Assembly: GCF_947501225.1 (NCBI RefSeq)
Contig: NZ_CANMUW010000005.1
Location: 278,940-342,939 of the forward strand
Reading direction: 5' to 3'
Source: an uncultured Shewanella sp.
GTDB lineage: Bacteria > Pseudomonadota > Gammaproteobacteria > Enterobacterales > Shewanellaceae
DNA length: 64,000 bases
Shown here: one piece after another, positions 48,075-57,089 of the stretch
Numbering within the stretch: the first letter of the stretch is position 1
Layout: every line of letters starts with the position of its first letter
Program-made: the position numbers and the translations under genes
Notes under the pieces: model-generated
What the model was told of the DNA's origin: nothing
The model's database searches: none
Seen by the model: the letters and a program-made list of their open reading frames with translations, nothing else

Positions 48075-50009
48075 ATGAGTTCTTTTAAATACCTGCTCTT
48101 AGCCGGTACGCTATCTTTAGTGGCCTGTGGAGGAAGCTCGGAGAAAGGTGACGAATCTTTACCTTCGATACCCCGATGTGAGCAGTTGTCGACTCTCACA
48201 AACATCACAACTGAATCAGATATCGAGTTCCTGGTCGAATCGAGTTATCAGATAGCGCAATCCGGAGCTATCATCGCCCGAATTGCCAACCAGGATAGCG
48301 CCGGTTTCCACTTTAACTGGCAGCAGACATCGGGCCCGGAGCTGATATTAAAATCGGTATCGAGCCCGGTGCTTGCTATAGACCCCCTAGAAACGGGGAG
48401 TTACACTTTCTCCGTAACGGTTAACGGCAAGGGACTCGCTGCAGAGCAGAACATCGAAGTGACGGTAACGGGCGGGCTAGACAACAGGTTAAATGTTCGA
48501 TCGGATCACCAGGTTGTTCAAGGCGGAGATGTCAGTTACAGGGTAGATAGAGTCGATGAACAGATCCCGCCGGAGCTTAACTGGTGTATCGCTTCAGGCC
48601 CTGATATAAACCTCGATATCAGTAATATAGAAAGCCCAAGGTTCATCGCACCCGACGTCGGCTCGGATACCATCAGTATCCTCAGAGCAACCGCTAACAT
48701 CGCAGGGTCAAACAGCAGCTCTGAAGTCATCGCACTTATCACCCATGAACAGGAAATCGAGTCTCAGTACTTCGACAAGCCTGTAGCCAGAACACATGCA
48801 TACCGTACTGACTCACCATATGCCCACCAGCTACAGCCCTGTATCTATTCAAACCAGCTGACAACACCATGCAGCATCGCACAGTTACCTTTAATCGGAC
48901 AAACCGATCATCACTCAGAGAAAGAGAAGATCATAGACAGGCTGCTGGTCTCACATCAATGGATGGGGGAAAATTTCGAAACTTTCCTTAACGAGATGGA
49001 TCCCATGAGTGATTTTTCGCTCCTGCTACAATCGGTAACTGCAATTGTCATCAGTTATGATATCCGTCCCTCCTTCTATTGGGTCGTGACCGGTGCCATC
49101 TACCTGGATCCCAATGATCTTTGGTTGCTGGCTGAAGAGCGTGATGTCATCAATGAGGCTCCCGATCACCGAGCTATGTTCGGGAATGAGTTGAACTTTA
49201 TAATGCCATGGCGCTATGTCAAAGATAACCAATATGTCTCCTACAGTACCCCCAGAGAAGTTCGCACAGCCCGTAGCCTGGCTGAGATGTCTCCTGAGCT
49301 GTCATCACTACTTTTCCATGAGCTTGCTCACGCCAATGATTTCTTTCCACGCTCGGTACACGATAGCATTCAAGGCGGCACCCTACTCGACCACTATAAC
49401 AGACGCACGATGGCGGGAGAGCTGGTCTCGGATAAGGTATCGCTTCAATTCCCCCTATATAGTGATGAGCTGAAGTCGCTGGCAGATGTGAGTTTTCGCG
49501 GCAAAGCGGCTACCGCCATGCAGAAAGCCTATTCACCGGCAGACATATCTCACTTTTTCACCGGCGATAGCGCCACAGACTACTATGCCTACTCCACAAT
49601 TCGCGAAGATACGGCGATGTTACTCGAGGAGGCAATGATGAGTCACAGATATGGAATCCTACGGGATGTAGGCATCACAGATAAGCCCGATAACCCCACT
49701 GCAGCGAATATCATTGTAAACTGGGGACAAAGGGGGCGCATCGCAGAAGACTCTATTCAAGATAGGGCCGTACTGGTATTAAACGAGATGTTGCCCGAAC
49801 TTGATGCCAAAACTCTGATATCGGAGCTCCCTGAACCGATACCTATGGTACAAGGATCCAGCTGGCTGGAAAATTTGACGATCTCCCCGAGTTCAGCAGC
49901 TTCAGTCAAGCGTGGCCGATTAGAGACAAAGGTGCCTGAACTCAGATTCAGTGGTGACAGACATAAGAGGGGCCAAGGCCTTCAGGCTCCAATGGATATG
50001 ACACCTTAA
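48075..50009 (+). CDS. Large lipoprotein with HExxH zinc-peptidase motif
   Basis: I do not recognise this family. From the ATG at 48075 the product has 644 residues and starts with lipoprotein signal MSSFKYLLLAGTLSLVACGG. Residues about 50-230 are two Ig/PKD-like beta repeats (WQQTSGPELIL, SYTFSVTVNG). The second half is mostly helical and contains LLFHELAHANDFF, a perfect HExxH zinc-binding motif near residue 415, with a possible third ligand Glu in LLEEAMMSH about 115 residues on. It is probably a surface or periplasmic metalloprotease-like protein. It sits between DUF2069 and hda in a block otherwise conserved with E. coli, so it looks like an accessory insertion. Confidence 0.6.
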   Translation: MSSFKYLLLAGTLSLVACGGSSEKGDESLPSIPRCEQLSTLTNITTESDIEFLVESSYQIAQSGAIIARIANQDSAGFHFNWQQTSGPELILKSVSSPVLAIDPLETGSYTFSVTVNGKGLAAEQNIEVTVTGGLDNRLNVRSDHQVVQGGDVSYRVDRVDEQIPPELNWCIASGPDINLDISNIESPRFIAPDVGSDTISILRATANIAGSNSSSEVIALITHEQEIESQYFDKPVARTHAYRTDSPYAHQLQPCIYSNQLTTPCSIAQLPLIGQTDHHSEKEKIIDRLLVSHQWMGENFETFLNEMDPMSDFSLLLQSVTAIVISYDIRPSFYWVVTGAIYLDPNDLWLLAEERDVINEAPDHRAMFGNELNFIMPWRYVKDNQYVSYSTPREVRTARSLAEMSPELSSLLFHELAHANDFFPRSVHDSIQGGTLLDHYNRRTMAGELVSDKVSLQFPLYSDELKSLADVSFRGKAATAMQKAYSPADISHFFTGDSATDYYAYSTIREDTAMLLEEAMMSHRYGILRDVGITDKPDNPTAANIIVNWGQRGRIAEDSIQDRAVLVLNEMLPELDAKTLISELPEPIPMVQGSSWLENLTISPSSAASVKRGRLETKVPELRFSGDRHKRGQGLQAPMDMTP

Positions 50010-50057
50010 GCTCTGGAATGACAGGTACGTAACACATAACATATCAAAAGGATGGAA

Positions 50058-50086
50058 GCGCGATTCTGGAAATGGCAGTATCGCGC
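50058..50086. terminator. Hairpin between lipoprotein gene and hda
   Basis: GCGCGAT at 50058-50064 pairs with ATCGCGC at 50080-50086 between two convergent genes. The loop is long and T-tracts are weak. Confidence 0.4.
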
Positions 50087-50139
50087 CCTTCTCTTTGTCC
50101 GACTCATAAGACGAACATTGCCGGTAAACAGGCTGCGAG

Positions 50140-50850
50140 TTACAGTCTCAGCATCTCTTTAACGAAAGGGATAGTTAACTTGCGCTGATGTACGAGTGAA
50201 TCTTTATCCAGCCTGTCCAACACATCAAACAGAGTTCTTAAGTCTCTTGCCAGACGGTTCAGCAGGAAGCGGCCCACATCTTCAGGCAGCTGTAGTCCAC
50301 GCATCGCAGCCCTGCGTTGAAGTGCGGCTAACTTTTCATCATCTGCCATCGGCTGCAACTGATAATTAAGCCCCCATTGCATCCGTGATACAAGATCGGG
50401 TAGCGCAAAACCGGAATCCGTAGGGGACACACTGGCACTCACTATCAAAGAGCAACTCTTATGTTCCAAGACACGATTGTAGAGATCGAAGATGGCCTCT
50501 TCCCACAGAGGGTGGCCGGCAATAGCATCGACATCGTCGATGCAGATCAGATCGAGTTGCTCCAGCCCTTCGAGAAGAACGGGGGATATACTGGCATGGA
50601 TGCCTAAAGGGAGATAGAAGCTGCTGCGCTCAAGATCGTTTGCATGAGCACAGGCTGCGTGCATCAGGTGCGTTCTTCCGGATTTTTCAGGTCCCCACAG
50701 AAATACACTTCGCTTGGCACGGCCTTCGGCGCAGGCTTGCAGACTCTGAATCAGCTCATCATTGCCAGCCGCCGGATAATAACTGTTAAATGTTTCATCA
50801 TCGGGCAGGTGAACCGGTAATGAAAGTTGTAAAGGTGAGTTAGATTTCAA
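50140..50850 (-). CDS. hda: DnaA regulatory inactivator Hda
   Basis: This 236-residue AAA+ protein is related to DnaA domain III. With the beta clamp it stimulates ATP hydrolysis by DnaA and so prevents re-initiation. Walker A appears as LWGPEKSGRTHLM and Walker B as LICIDDVDAI. The clamp-binding motif expected at the N terminus is seen as QLSLPVHLPDD. It follows the DUF2066 gene on the minus strand and lies next to uraA, as in E. coli. Confidence 0.93.
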   Translation of the reverse strand: MKSNSPLQLSLPVHLPDDETFNSYYPAAGNDELIQSLQACAEGRAKRSVFLWGPEKSGRTHLMHAACAHANDLERSSFYLPLGIHASISPVLLEGLEQLDLICIDDVDAIAGHPLWEEAIFDLYNRVLEHKSCSLIVSASVSPTDSGFALPDLVSRMQWGLNYQLQPMADDEKLAALQRRAAMRGLQLPEDVGRFLLNRLARDLRTLFDVLDRLDKDSLVHQRKLTIPFVKEMLRL

Positions 50851-50924
50851 TCAGATACTTCTCTATTTCACTCGATGTCACTTAGATAATCATTTTAACA
50901 TGAGTATCCATGAATTTAAATTAA

Positions 50925-52034
50925 CTATCCTTGCCAGCGGTACTCGCGCCCTGAGCCTTGTGACGGCATCATGGTGGCAACTCCGTTACCGTTGACAAAC
51001 GGATCTGTTATCTGTGGCTCCTGAGCATGAACTCTGGGCTCCAGATCCATCAAGCGATGAAGATCTTCCTCTGTACCAAACAACTCCAGCTTATACTGAG
51101 CATTCGTTCCCTTGAGTTGCCTCAGCTGTACCGCCTTTACGGCGCTTAACTGAGATAGGTATTTCTCGATATCGACCAGCTGTTTCATCTCGGTAATATC
51201 GACAAAAGTGACATAGCTATCGATATCTTCGCCTGTATCGGCGATGGCATATCGCCCCACATAATACTCACTGATAGTAGTGATGATATCATTCACTGCC
51301 GTATTGATGTCAGCAGAAAGCTCCTGCTTACTCACCAGAGAAGTGTGCATGGGTTCACCACTGCCAACCGGGTACAAAGCCAGGCTATACTTCAAAGGGC
51401 TTACTCTGGTATCGATGGAAGCCATAACAAAATAATCTGCTCGATAACGTTGAGAAGCGGCAGCGACCTGATCTGCGAACATTCCCCTTACATCATTTGC
51501 TGACACTTTCATATTGTCATCAAGATCCATCAAGGGAAATAGAAGCGGCACACCTTTAGCTTCGGATTCAACATCAAATAACGCTCTGCTATCGAGTAGA
51601 GACTCATCATTGATAATTCTTCTCTCACCCGCACTGTCTTCTACTATCCAGGCTAAAGTCAGGGGTCTTTGCTTACCCCAAACCGGCAACTGCGCCTCTC
51701 TTAACAGTCGAATAATCCGCTTATGATCGAAACTCACCTGGAGAAAAAGTTCGCCGTCCAGCTCCTGATAACCATACTGACTAATCAGGGTGGTTGGTTG
51801 CTTTACCACCGCCTGAATACTCGGATGAGCCAGTGCAGATTGAGAACCGGAATTCTTTAAAATAACACTCTTGAGTCCAGCAGAGATGGCTTTATTTCGC
51901 TCGGCGACCGAGCGGGAGTTCACAGGAACTAAACTCTCATCGAGTTTAGACACTTCAGCGGCATCGGCGATGTTTGTCTGTATTAACAAGCAGCTGACTA
52001 AAAAAAGAGAAAAGTTTAATAAGGTTTTCAGCAT
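50925..52034 (-). CDS. DUF2066 exported protein
   Basis: The frame opens at 52256, but the upstream residues do not look like protein, and an ATG at 52034 gives a clean signal peptide (MLKTLLNFSLFLVSCLLIQTNIADA), so the product has 369 residues. It matches the DUF2066 family found beside hda in Shewanella and Vibrio, of unknown function. It is beta-strand rich with two conserved-looking blocks around LPVWGKQRPLTLAWIVED and SRYRADY-type segments. It is co-directional with hda, 74 bases upstream of it. Confidence 0.72.
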   Translation of the reverse strand: MLKTLLNFSLFLVSCLLIQTNIADAAEVSKLDESLVPVNSRSVAERNKAISAGLKSVILKNSGSQSALAHPSIQAVVKQPTTLISQYGYQELDGELFLQVSFDHKRIIRLLREAQLPVWGKQRPLTLAWIVEDSAGERRIINDESLLDSRALFDVESEAKGVPLLFPLMDLDDNMKVSANDVRGMFADQVAAASQRYRADYFVMASIDTRVSPLKYSLALYPVGSGEPMHTSLVSKQELSADINTAVNDIITTISEYYVGRYAIADTGEDIDSYVTFVDITEMKQLVDIEKYLSQLSAVKAVQLRQLKGTNAQYKLELFGTEEDLHRLMDLEPRVHAQEPQITDPFVNGNGVATMMPSQGSGREYRWQG

Positions 52035-52220
52035 GTTCGACTGTTCTAAAGAAAACGAATTAAATAAATTGTACCACAAGTAATCTGGCATCTGAATTCG
52101 CTTGTTCGAGACAATAAAATAGTAAAAACCGAAAAGATGATCGACAAACAGTGACAGCGACCTCAACCTGACAGTCATAAACCTGTTATTATTGACAGGT
52201 TTACCTACAAGAGAATAATA

Positions 52221-53447
52221 ATGAAAAATATTGCACTTGCCCTTCAGGGGGCTCAAATGTTGTTTGTTGCTTTTGGTGCATTAGTACTCATGCCTCTGCT
52301 GACAGGCCTTGACACTAATGTGGCATTATTCACCGCTGGTATTGGTACCCTGCTATTCCAGTTAATCACTAAACGGCAAATTCCCATCTTCCTTGCCTCA
52401 TCGTTCGCCTTTATCGCGCCCATCATGTACGGCGTGCAAACCTGGGGGATCCCATCCACCATGGGCGGCCTTATGGCTGCAGGATGTGTCTATGTCGTCC
52501 TTGCCAGTTTAATCAAGTTCAGAGGGGATAACTTTATCAAGAGGCTGCTGCCCCCTGTCGTGGTTGGGCCTGTGATTATCGTTATCGGATTAGGACTGGC
52601 ACCTGTTGCAGTGAACATGGCACTAGGTAAGAGTGGCGATGGCAGCCTGGTACTGGTTGAACAGAGCACAGCACTGATTATCTCTCTGTCGGCTCTGCTG
52701 ACAACTGTAGCTGTTGCCATTTTTGCTAAAGGTTTAGTGAAATTAATGCCTATTCTCGCAGGTATATTTGTTGGTTACGGCCTCAGCTTAAGCTTCGGCA
52801 TCATAGATTTTAGTCCGGTTGCAGATGCAAGTTGGATCGCAATCCCTAACTTTGTTGCACCGGAATTTAACTGGCATGCCATCGCGTTTATGATCCCGGT
52901 TGCAATTGCGCCTGCGGTAGAGCATATCGGTGATATTCTGGCTATCTCAAATGTGACGGGTAAAGACTTTTTGAAGAAACCCGGACTGCACCGCACCATA
53001 GCCGGTGACGGGGTGGCAACCATAGCGGCCTCAGCACTTGGTGGACCGCCAAATACCACTTACTCTGAAGTCACAGGAGCCGTTACGCTCACCAAAAACT
53101 TCAACCCTGTTGTTATGACATGGACGGCCGTAACAGCCATTTTACTCGCCTTTGTTGGCAAATTAGGCGCTATGATGCAGACCATTCCGGTCCCGGTTAT
53201 GGGCGGCATCATGTGCCTCCTGTTCGGCTCTATCGCGGCAGTGGGATTGAATGCTCTGATTAAAAATGGTGTCGACCTAAATGAACCCAGAAACCTGTGT
53301 ATAGTGGGTGTCACCTTAGTATTTGGTATCGGTGGTATGGCTTTCGGCATCGGGTCATTCAGTCTGACTGGTATTAGCCTCTGCGGTATTGTCGCAATTA
53401 CGATGAATCTGCTGCTTCCTCAGCCTGAAGAGGAAGTCACGGCATAG
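52221..53447 (+). CDS. uraA: Uracil permease (NCS2 family)
   Basis: This 408-residue inner-membrane proton symporter is of the NCS2 nucleobase family with about fourteen membrane helices. The substrate-binding signatures AVEHIGDILAIS and ALGGPPNTTYSEVTGA are characteristic of UraA. The AGAGAATAATA leader gives a weak but adequate ribosome-binding site. upp, its usual neighbour in E. coli, is not present in the window. Transcription ends at a strong hairpin shared with grxD. Confidence 0.92.
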   Translation: MKNIALALQGAQMLFVAFGALVLMPLLTGLDTNVALFTAGIGTLLFQLITKRQIPIFLASSFAFIAPIMYGVQTWGIPSTMGGLMAAGCVYVVLASLIKFRGDNFIKRLLPPVVVGPVIIVIGLGLAPVAVNMALGKSGDGSLVLVEQSTALIISLSALLTTVAVAIFAKGLVKLMPILAGIFVGYGLSLSFGIIDFSPVADASWIAIPNFVAPEFNWHAIAFMIPVAIAPAVEHIGDILAISNVTGKDFLKKPGLHRTIAGDGVATIAASALGGPPNTTYSEVTGAVTLTKNFNPVVMTWTAVTAILLAFVGKLGAMMQTIPVPVMGGIMCLLFGSIAAVGLNALIKNGVDLNEPRNLCIVGVTLVFGIGGMAFGIGSFSLTGISLCGIVAITMNLLLPQPEEEVTA

Positions 53448-53475
53448 TCTGCAGCTCCTCCTTCATGCACCAACA

Positions 53476-53503
53476 AAAAAGCCTTTCGTAAGAAAGGCTT
53501 TTT
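53476..53503. terminator. Bidirectional terminator uraA / grxD
   Basis: AAAAAGCCTTTC pairs with GAAAGGCTTTTT around GTAA, between convergent genes. Confidence 0.88.
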
Positions 53504-53570
53504 ACATTACGGCTTAAATCAATTGCTACCCGGCAGTATCGTCCGGATTCATAACCCTTGGTTTAAACTA

Positions 53571-53918
53571 CTATGCTTGCTCTTCAGACGGGTATTTTGC
53601 AGCAGTTTCGCTGATCAAGGTTTGAAGCTCACCTTTTTGATACATCTCAGTAAGAATATCGCAGCCACCAATCAACTCACCTTCAACCCAAAGCTGGGGA
53701 AATGTTGGCCAGTTAGCATATTTTGGTAACTCAGAGCGGATATCCGGATGCTGTAAAATATCAACAAACGCAAATTGAGCATTACAGTTGATCATGATTT
53801 GAGCAACCTGAGAGGAGAAGCCACAGCTAGGTAATTTAGGAGAACCTTTCATGTAAACAATGATTGGATTCTCTGCGATCTGCTGCTTAATTTTCTCTAC
53901 GGTTTCGTTTGTTTCCAT
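53571..53918 (-). CDS. grxD: Monothiol glutaredoxin Grx4
   Basis: This 115-residue cytoplasmic monothiol glutaredoxin has the CGFS active site in MKGSPKLPSCGFSSQ. Such proteins carry [2Fe-2S] clusters and work in iron-sulfur trafficking. The glutathione-binding TFPQLWVEGELIGGCDI is complete. It is divergent from the iron superoxide dismutase gene, which is the same pairing seen in related bacteria, so two iron-linked genes share one regulatory region. Confidence 0.95.
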   Translation of the reverse strand: METNETVEKIKQQIAENPIIVYMKGSPKLPSCGFSSQVAQIMINCNAQFAFVDILQHPDIRSELPKYANWPTFPQLWVEGELIGGCDILTEMYQKGELQTLISETAAKYPSEEQA

Positions 53919-54270
53919 TTTTAATTCCTAACTTACGCATACAATGATTAAAAAACTTACCCTATTGTACTTCAGGTGCAGCAATAACAAAAACCTACTT
54001 TTAGTAGGGTTTTAGCTACTGGTTTTTCCAATCAAATTTGTAACAAACCGGATGCAGTATGAACAGTCGCCCCTCACCATATCTGATGCGGTTTATCGAA
54101 GAATAGTGCAAGGTAAGCAGTTGAATTTCTATAAAAATGGTGCATTTATACAGTTAACCGCTTTTATAGATTGCTATAATCGTAAAATTAATCATACTCT
54201 TAAGGGCATTTTCAAATAGAATTAGTTTTAGAAGCAATATATTACAATTATTGATGAGTGGAGAATCGCA
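53919..54270. promoter_or_regulatory. grxD-sodB divergent control region
   Basis: TGCTATAAT at 54172-54180 is an extended -10 element about 90 bases before the sodB start. I see no good -35. No other element is apparent in these 352 bases. Confidence 0.4.
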
Positions 54271-54852
54271 ATGGCTTTTGAATTACCTGCATTACCGTAT
54301 CCTAAAAACGCACTTGAACCTCATATTTCTCAGGAAACCATCGAATACCACTATGGTAAACACCATAACACCTACGTTGTAAAGCTTAATGGTTTGGTTG
54401 AAGGCACAGAGCTTGCCCAGAAGAGCCTTGAAGAGATCATTCAATCCTCTACCGGGGGCATTTTCAACAATGCGGCTCAGATCTGGAATCACACCTTCTA
54501 TTGGAACTGCTTATCTCCTAACGGTGGCGGGGCAGCAACTGGAGCCGTGGCCAAAGCGATTGATGATGCCTTTGGTTCATTTGACGACTTCAAGGCAAAG
54601 TTCACCGACGCTGCAGTCAATAACTTTGGTAGTGCCTGGACCTGGCTTGTTAAAAAAGCCGATGGTTCGGTGGCAATTGTCAACACCAGTAACGCCGAAA
54701 CACCACTGACAGACAAAGACGTAACCCCAATTATGACTGTCGATGTATGGGAGCATGCCTACTATATCGATTACCGTAATGTTCGCCCCGACTACCTTGC
54801 TCACTACTGGGAGTTAGTCAACTGGGACTTCGTTAATCAGAACTTCAGCTAG
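54271..54852 (+). CDS. sodB: Iron superoxide dismutase
   Basis: This 193-residue cytoplasmic enzyme removes superoxide. Metal ligands are visible: His in YHYGKHHNTYV, His in QIWNHTFYW, and Asp/His in VDVWEHAYYIDY. The residues GGGAATGAVAKAI and the length fit the iron form. GAGTGGAG precedes the ATG. A good terminator follows, so the gene is monocistronic. Confidence 0.95.
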   Translation: MAFELPALPYPKNALEPHISQETIEYHYGKHHNTYVVKLNGLVEGTELAQKSLEEIIQSSTGGIFNNAAQIWNHTFYWNCLSPNGGGAATGAVAKAIDDAFGSFDDFKAKFTDAAVNNFGSAWTWLVKKADGSVAIVNTSNAETPLTDKDVTPIMTVDVWEHAYYIDYRNVRPDYLAHYWELVNWDFVNQNFS

Positions 54853-54884
54853 TCCCGATTAGCTACATATTTCCCCCATAATCT

Positions 54885-54905
54885 AAGGAGCCTGGACGGC
54901 TCCTT
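54885..54905 (+). terminator. Terminator of sodB
   Basis: AAGGAGCC pairs with GGCTCCTT, followed by TTTTG. Confidence 0.85.
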
Positions 54906-55101
54906 TTTTGTACCTATTTGGTATTACAACGGTATAATTTAACTCCCCCCACATTTGCAACTGTTGCATTTGCAATTGTTTCCCATTGTTTTTATACAAC
55001 TTTTTTAATACTAAATTCAGTTATTAGGTCTAAGATTAATACTAGGAGACTGGTTTTCAGTTATCGCTGTCATCTAATTTAGGCGTTTCAGGGGGTGGAA
55101 A

Positions 55102-57036
55102 ATGGGCATATTTGAGCATTACCAACAGCGCTACGAACAAAAGCTTGATGAGGAGTATTCACTCCAGGAGTTTCTCGAGATCTGCAAAAAAGATCGTTCC
55201 GCATATGCATCTGCAGCAGAAAGGCTACTCATTGCAATTGGTGAGCCTGAAGTCATTGATACATCGAAGGATCCTGTACTGAGCCGAATTTTCTCAAATC
55301 GGCTGATTTCTCGATTCCCGGAATTTAAGGACTTTTATGGCATGGAGGAGTCTATTGAGCAGATAGTCGCCTACCTGAAACATTCGGCTCAAAGTCTGGA
55401 GGAGTCGAAACAGATCCTCTATCTGTTAGGGCCTGTAGGTGGTGGTAAGTCCTCCCTCGCCGAGAAGCTTAAAGCCTTGATGCAGAAAGTTCCCATCTAT
55501 GTGTTAAGTGCCGATGGAGTAAGAAGCCCGGTTAATGATCACCCCTTCTGCCTGTTTAACCCCGAAGAGGACAGTGGCCTGTTGGAGAGTGAATATAACA
55601 TTCCGCCTCGCTACCTTAAATCTATCATGTCTCCGTGGGCCGTGAAGCGATTACACGAATTTGGTGGTGATATATCCAGGTTTAAAGTCGTAAAGGTATT
55701 TCCATCCATCTTAGATCAGATGGCAATCGCAAAAACCGAACCCGGCGATGAAAATAACCAGGATATCTCCTCCCTAGTGGGTAAAGTCGATATCAGGCAG
55801 CTGGAACATTTCGCGCAGAATGATGCCGATGCATACTCATACTCGGGCGCCCTGTGCCGCGCAAACCAAGGGTTGATGGAATTTGTGGAGATGTTTAAGG
55901 CACCGATCAAGGTACTCCATCCACTATTAACCGCGACTCAAGAGGGCAATTATAACGGCACGGAAGGCCTGTCAGCCCTCCCCTATAACGGTATTATTCT
56001 CGCCCACTCCAACGAGTCGGAGTGGACTACGTTCAGGAATAATAAGACCAACGAAGCATTTCTGGACAGGGTATACATAGTAAAAGTGCCTTACTGTTTG
56101 AGGGTTTCAGAAGAGATACTGATCTACAATAAACTGTTGGCAAATTCTGAACTGTCGCAAGCACCTTGTGCACCAGGCACACTGGAAACGCTCGCTCAGT
56201 TCAGTGTTCTGTCAAGGATCATCGCACCGGAAAACTCCTCGGTCTATTCGAAGATGCGTGTCTATGATGGTGAAAGCTTAAAAGATACCGATCCGAAGGC
56301 GAAATCCTATCAGGAATATCGTGATTACGCCGGCGTTGATGAGGGAATGCAGGGACTTTCGACCCGTTTTGCCTTCAAGATACTCTCTAAGGTCTTTAAC
56401 TTCGATCATAGTGAAATTGCCGCTAACCCGGTGCACCTTTTCTATGTGTTAGAGCGCCAAATAGAACAGGAACAGTTCCCCACTGAACTCGCCGAGCGCT
56501 ATCTCGAATTTCTGAAGGGTTATCTAATCCCTAAATACGTCGAGTTTATCGGTAAAGAGATTCAGACGGCATACCTGGAGTCCTATTCAGAGTATGGCCA
56601 GAATATCTTCGACCGTTATGTCACCTATGCAGACTTCTGGATTCAAGATCAGGAATACCGGGATCCCGAAACGGGTCAGTTATTTGATCGCTCGGCCCTG
56701 AATTCTGAACTTGAGAAGATTGAGAAACCCGCAGGGATCAGTAACCCTAAGGACTTCAGAAATGAGATAGTGAATTTCGTCCTAAGGGCGCGAGCCAATA
56801 ACGAAGGTAACAATCCATTATGGACGAGTTATGAAAAGCTCCGTACTGTGATCGAGAAGAAGATGTTCTCAAACACAGAGGATCTTCTGCCTGTCATCTC
56901 ATTCAATGCCAAGACATCGACCGACGATCAGCGAAAGCATGATGACTTTGTCAATCGAATGATGGAAAAAGGCTACACCAAGAAGCAAGTCAGACTGCTT
57001 TCAGAGTGGTATCTGAGAGTGAGAAAGTCTTCTTAA
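55102..57036 (+). CDS. yeaG: PrkA-type serine protein kinase (YeaG)
   Basis: This 644-residue cytoplasmic protein has an N-terminal AAA+-like ATPase core (Walker A LLGPVGGGKSSLAEKL near residue 110) and a C-terminal region related to PrkA kinases. E. coli YeaG is induced in stationary phase and nitrogen starvation. It is the first gene of a trio with yeaH and ycgB, which are commonly found together and thought to act in one stress-related pathway. GGGGGTGG lies just before the ATG. Confidence 0.92.
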   Translation: MGIFEHYQQRYEQKLDEEYSLQEFLEICKKDRSAYASAAERLLIAIGEPEVIDTSKDPVLSRIFSNRLISRFPEFKDFYGMEESIEQIVAYLKHSAQSLEESKQILYLLGPVGGGKSSLAEKLKALMQKVPIYVLSADGVRSPVNDHPFCLFNPEEDSGLLESEYNIPPRYLKSIMSPWAVKRLHEFGGDISRFKVVKVFPSILDQMAIAKTEPGDENNQDISSLVGKVDIRQLEHFAQNDADAYSYSGALCRANQGLMEFVEMFKAPIKVLHPLLTATQEGNYNGTEGLSALPYNGIILAHSNESEWTTFRNNKTNEAFLDRVYIVKVPYCLRVSEEILIYNKLLANSELSQAPCAPGTLETLAQFSVLSRIIAPENSSVYSKMRVYDGESLKDTDPKAKSYQEYRDYAGVDEGMQGLSTRFAFKILSKVFNFDHSEIAANPVHLFYVLERQIEQEQFPTELAERYLEFLKGYLIPKYVEFIGKEIQTAYLESYSEYGQNIFDRYVTYADFWIQDQEYRDPETGQLFDRSALNSELEKIEKPAGISNPKDFRNEIVNFVLRARANNEGNNPLWTSYEKLRTVIEKKMFSNTEDLLPVISFNAKTSTDDQRKHDDFVNRMMEKGYTKKQVRLLSEWYLRVRKSS

Positions 57037-57089
57037 AATAGGCATACAGGGAGCATAAATTGCTCCCTACTATGACCTGGGAGGTGCGC

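Noticed and set aside
54169-54200. Fur box before sodB
   Set aside because: The AT-rich sequence shows no clear 19-bp dyad of the GATAAT type, so I do not claim Fur control.
57060-57089. Upstream start for yeaH
   Set aside because: The ATG at 57090 has the only good ribosome-binding site and matches the family start, so the longer version is not supported.
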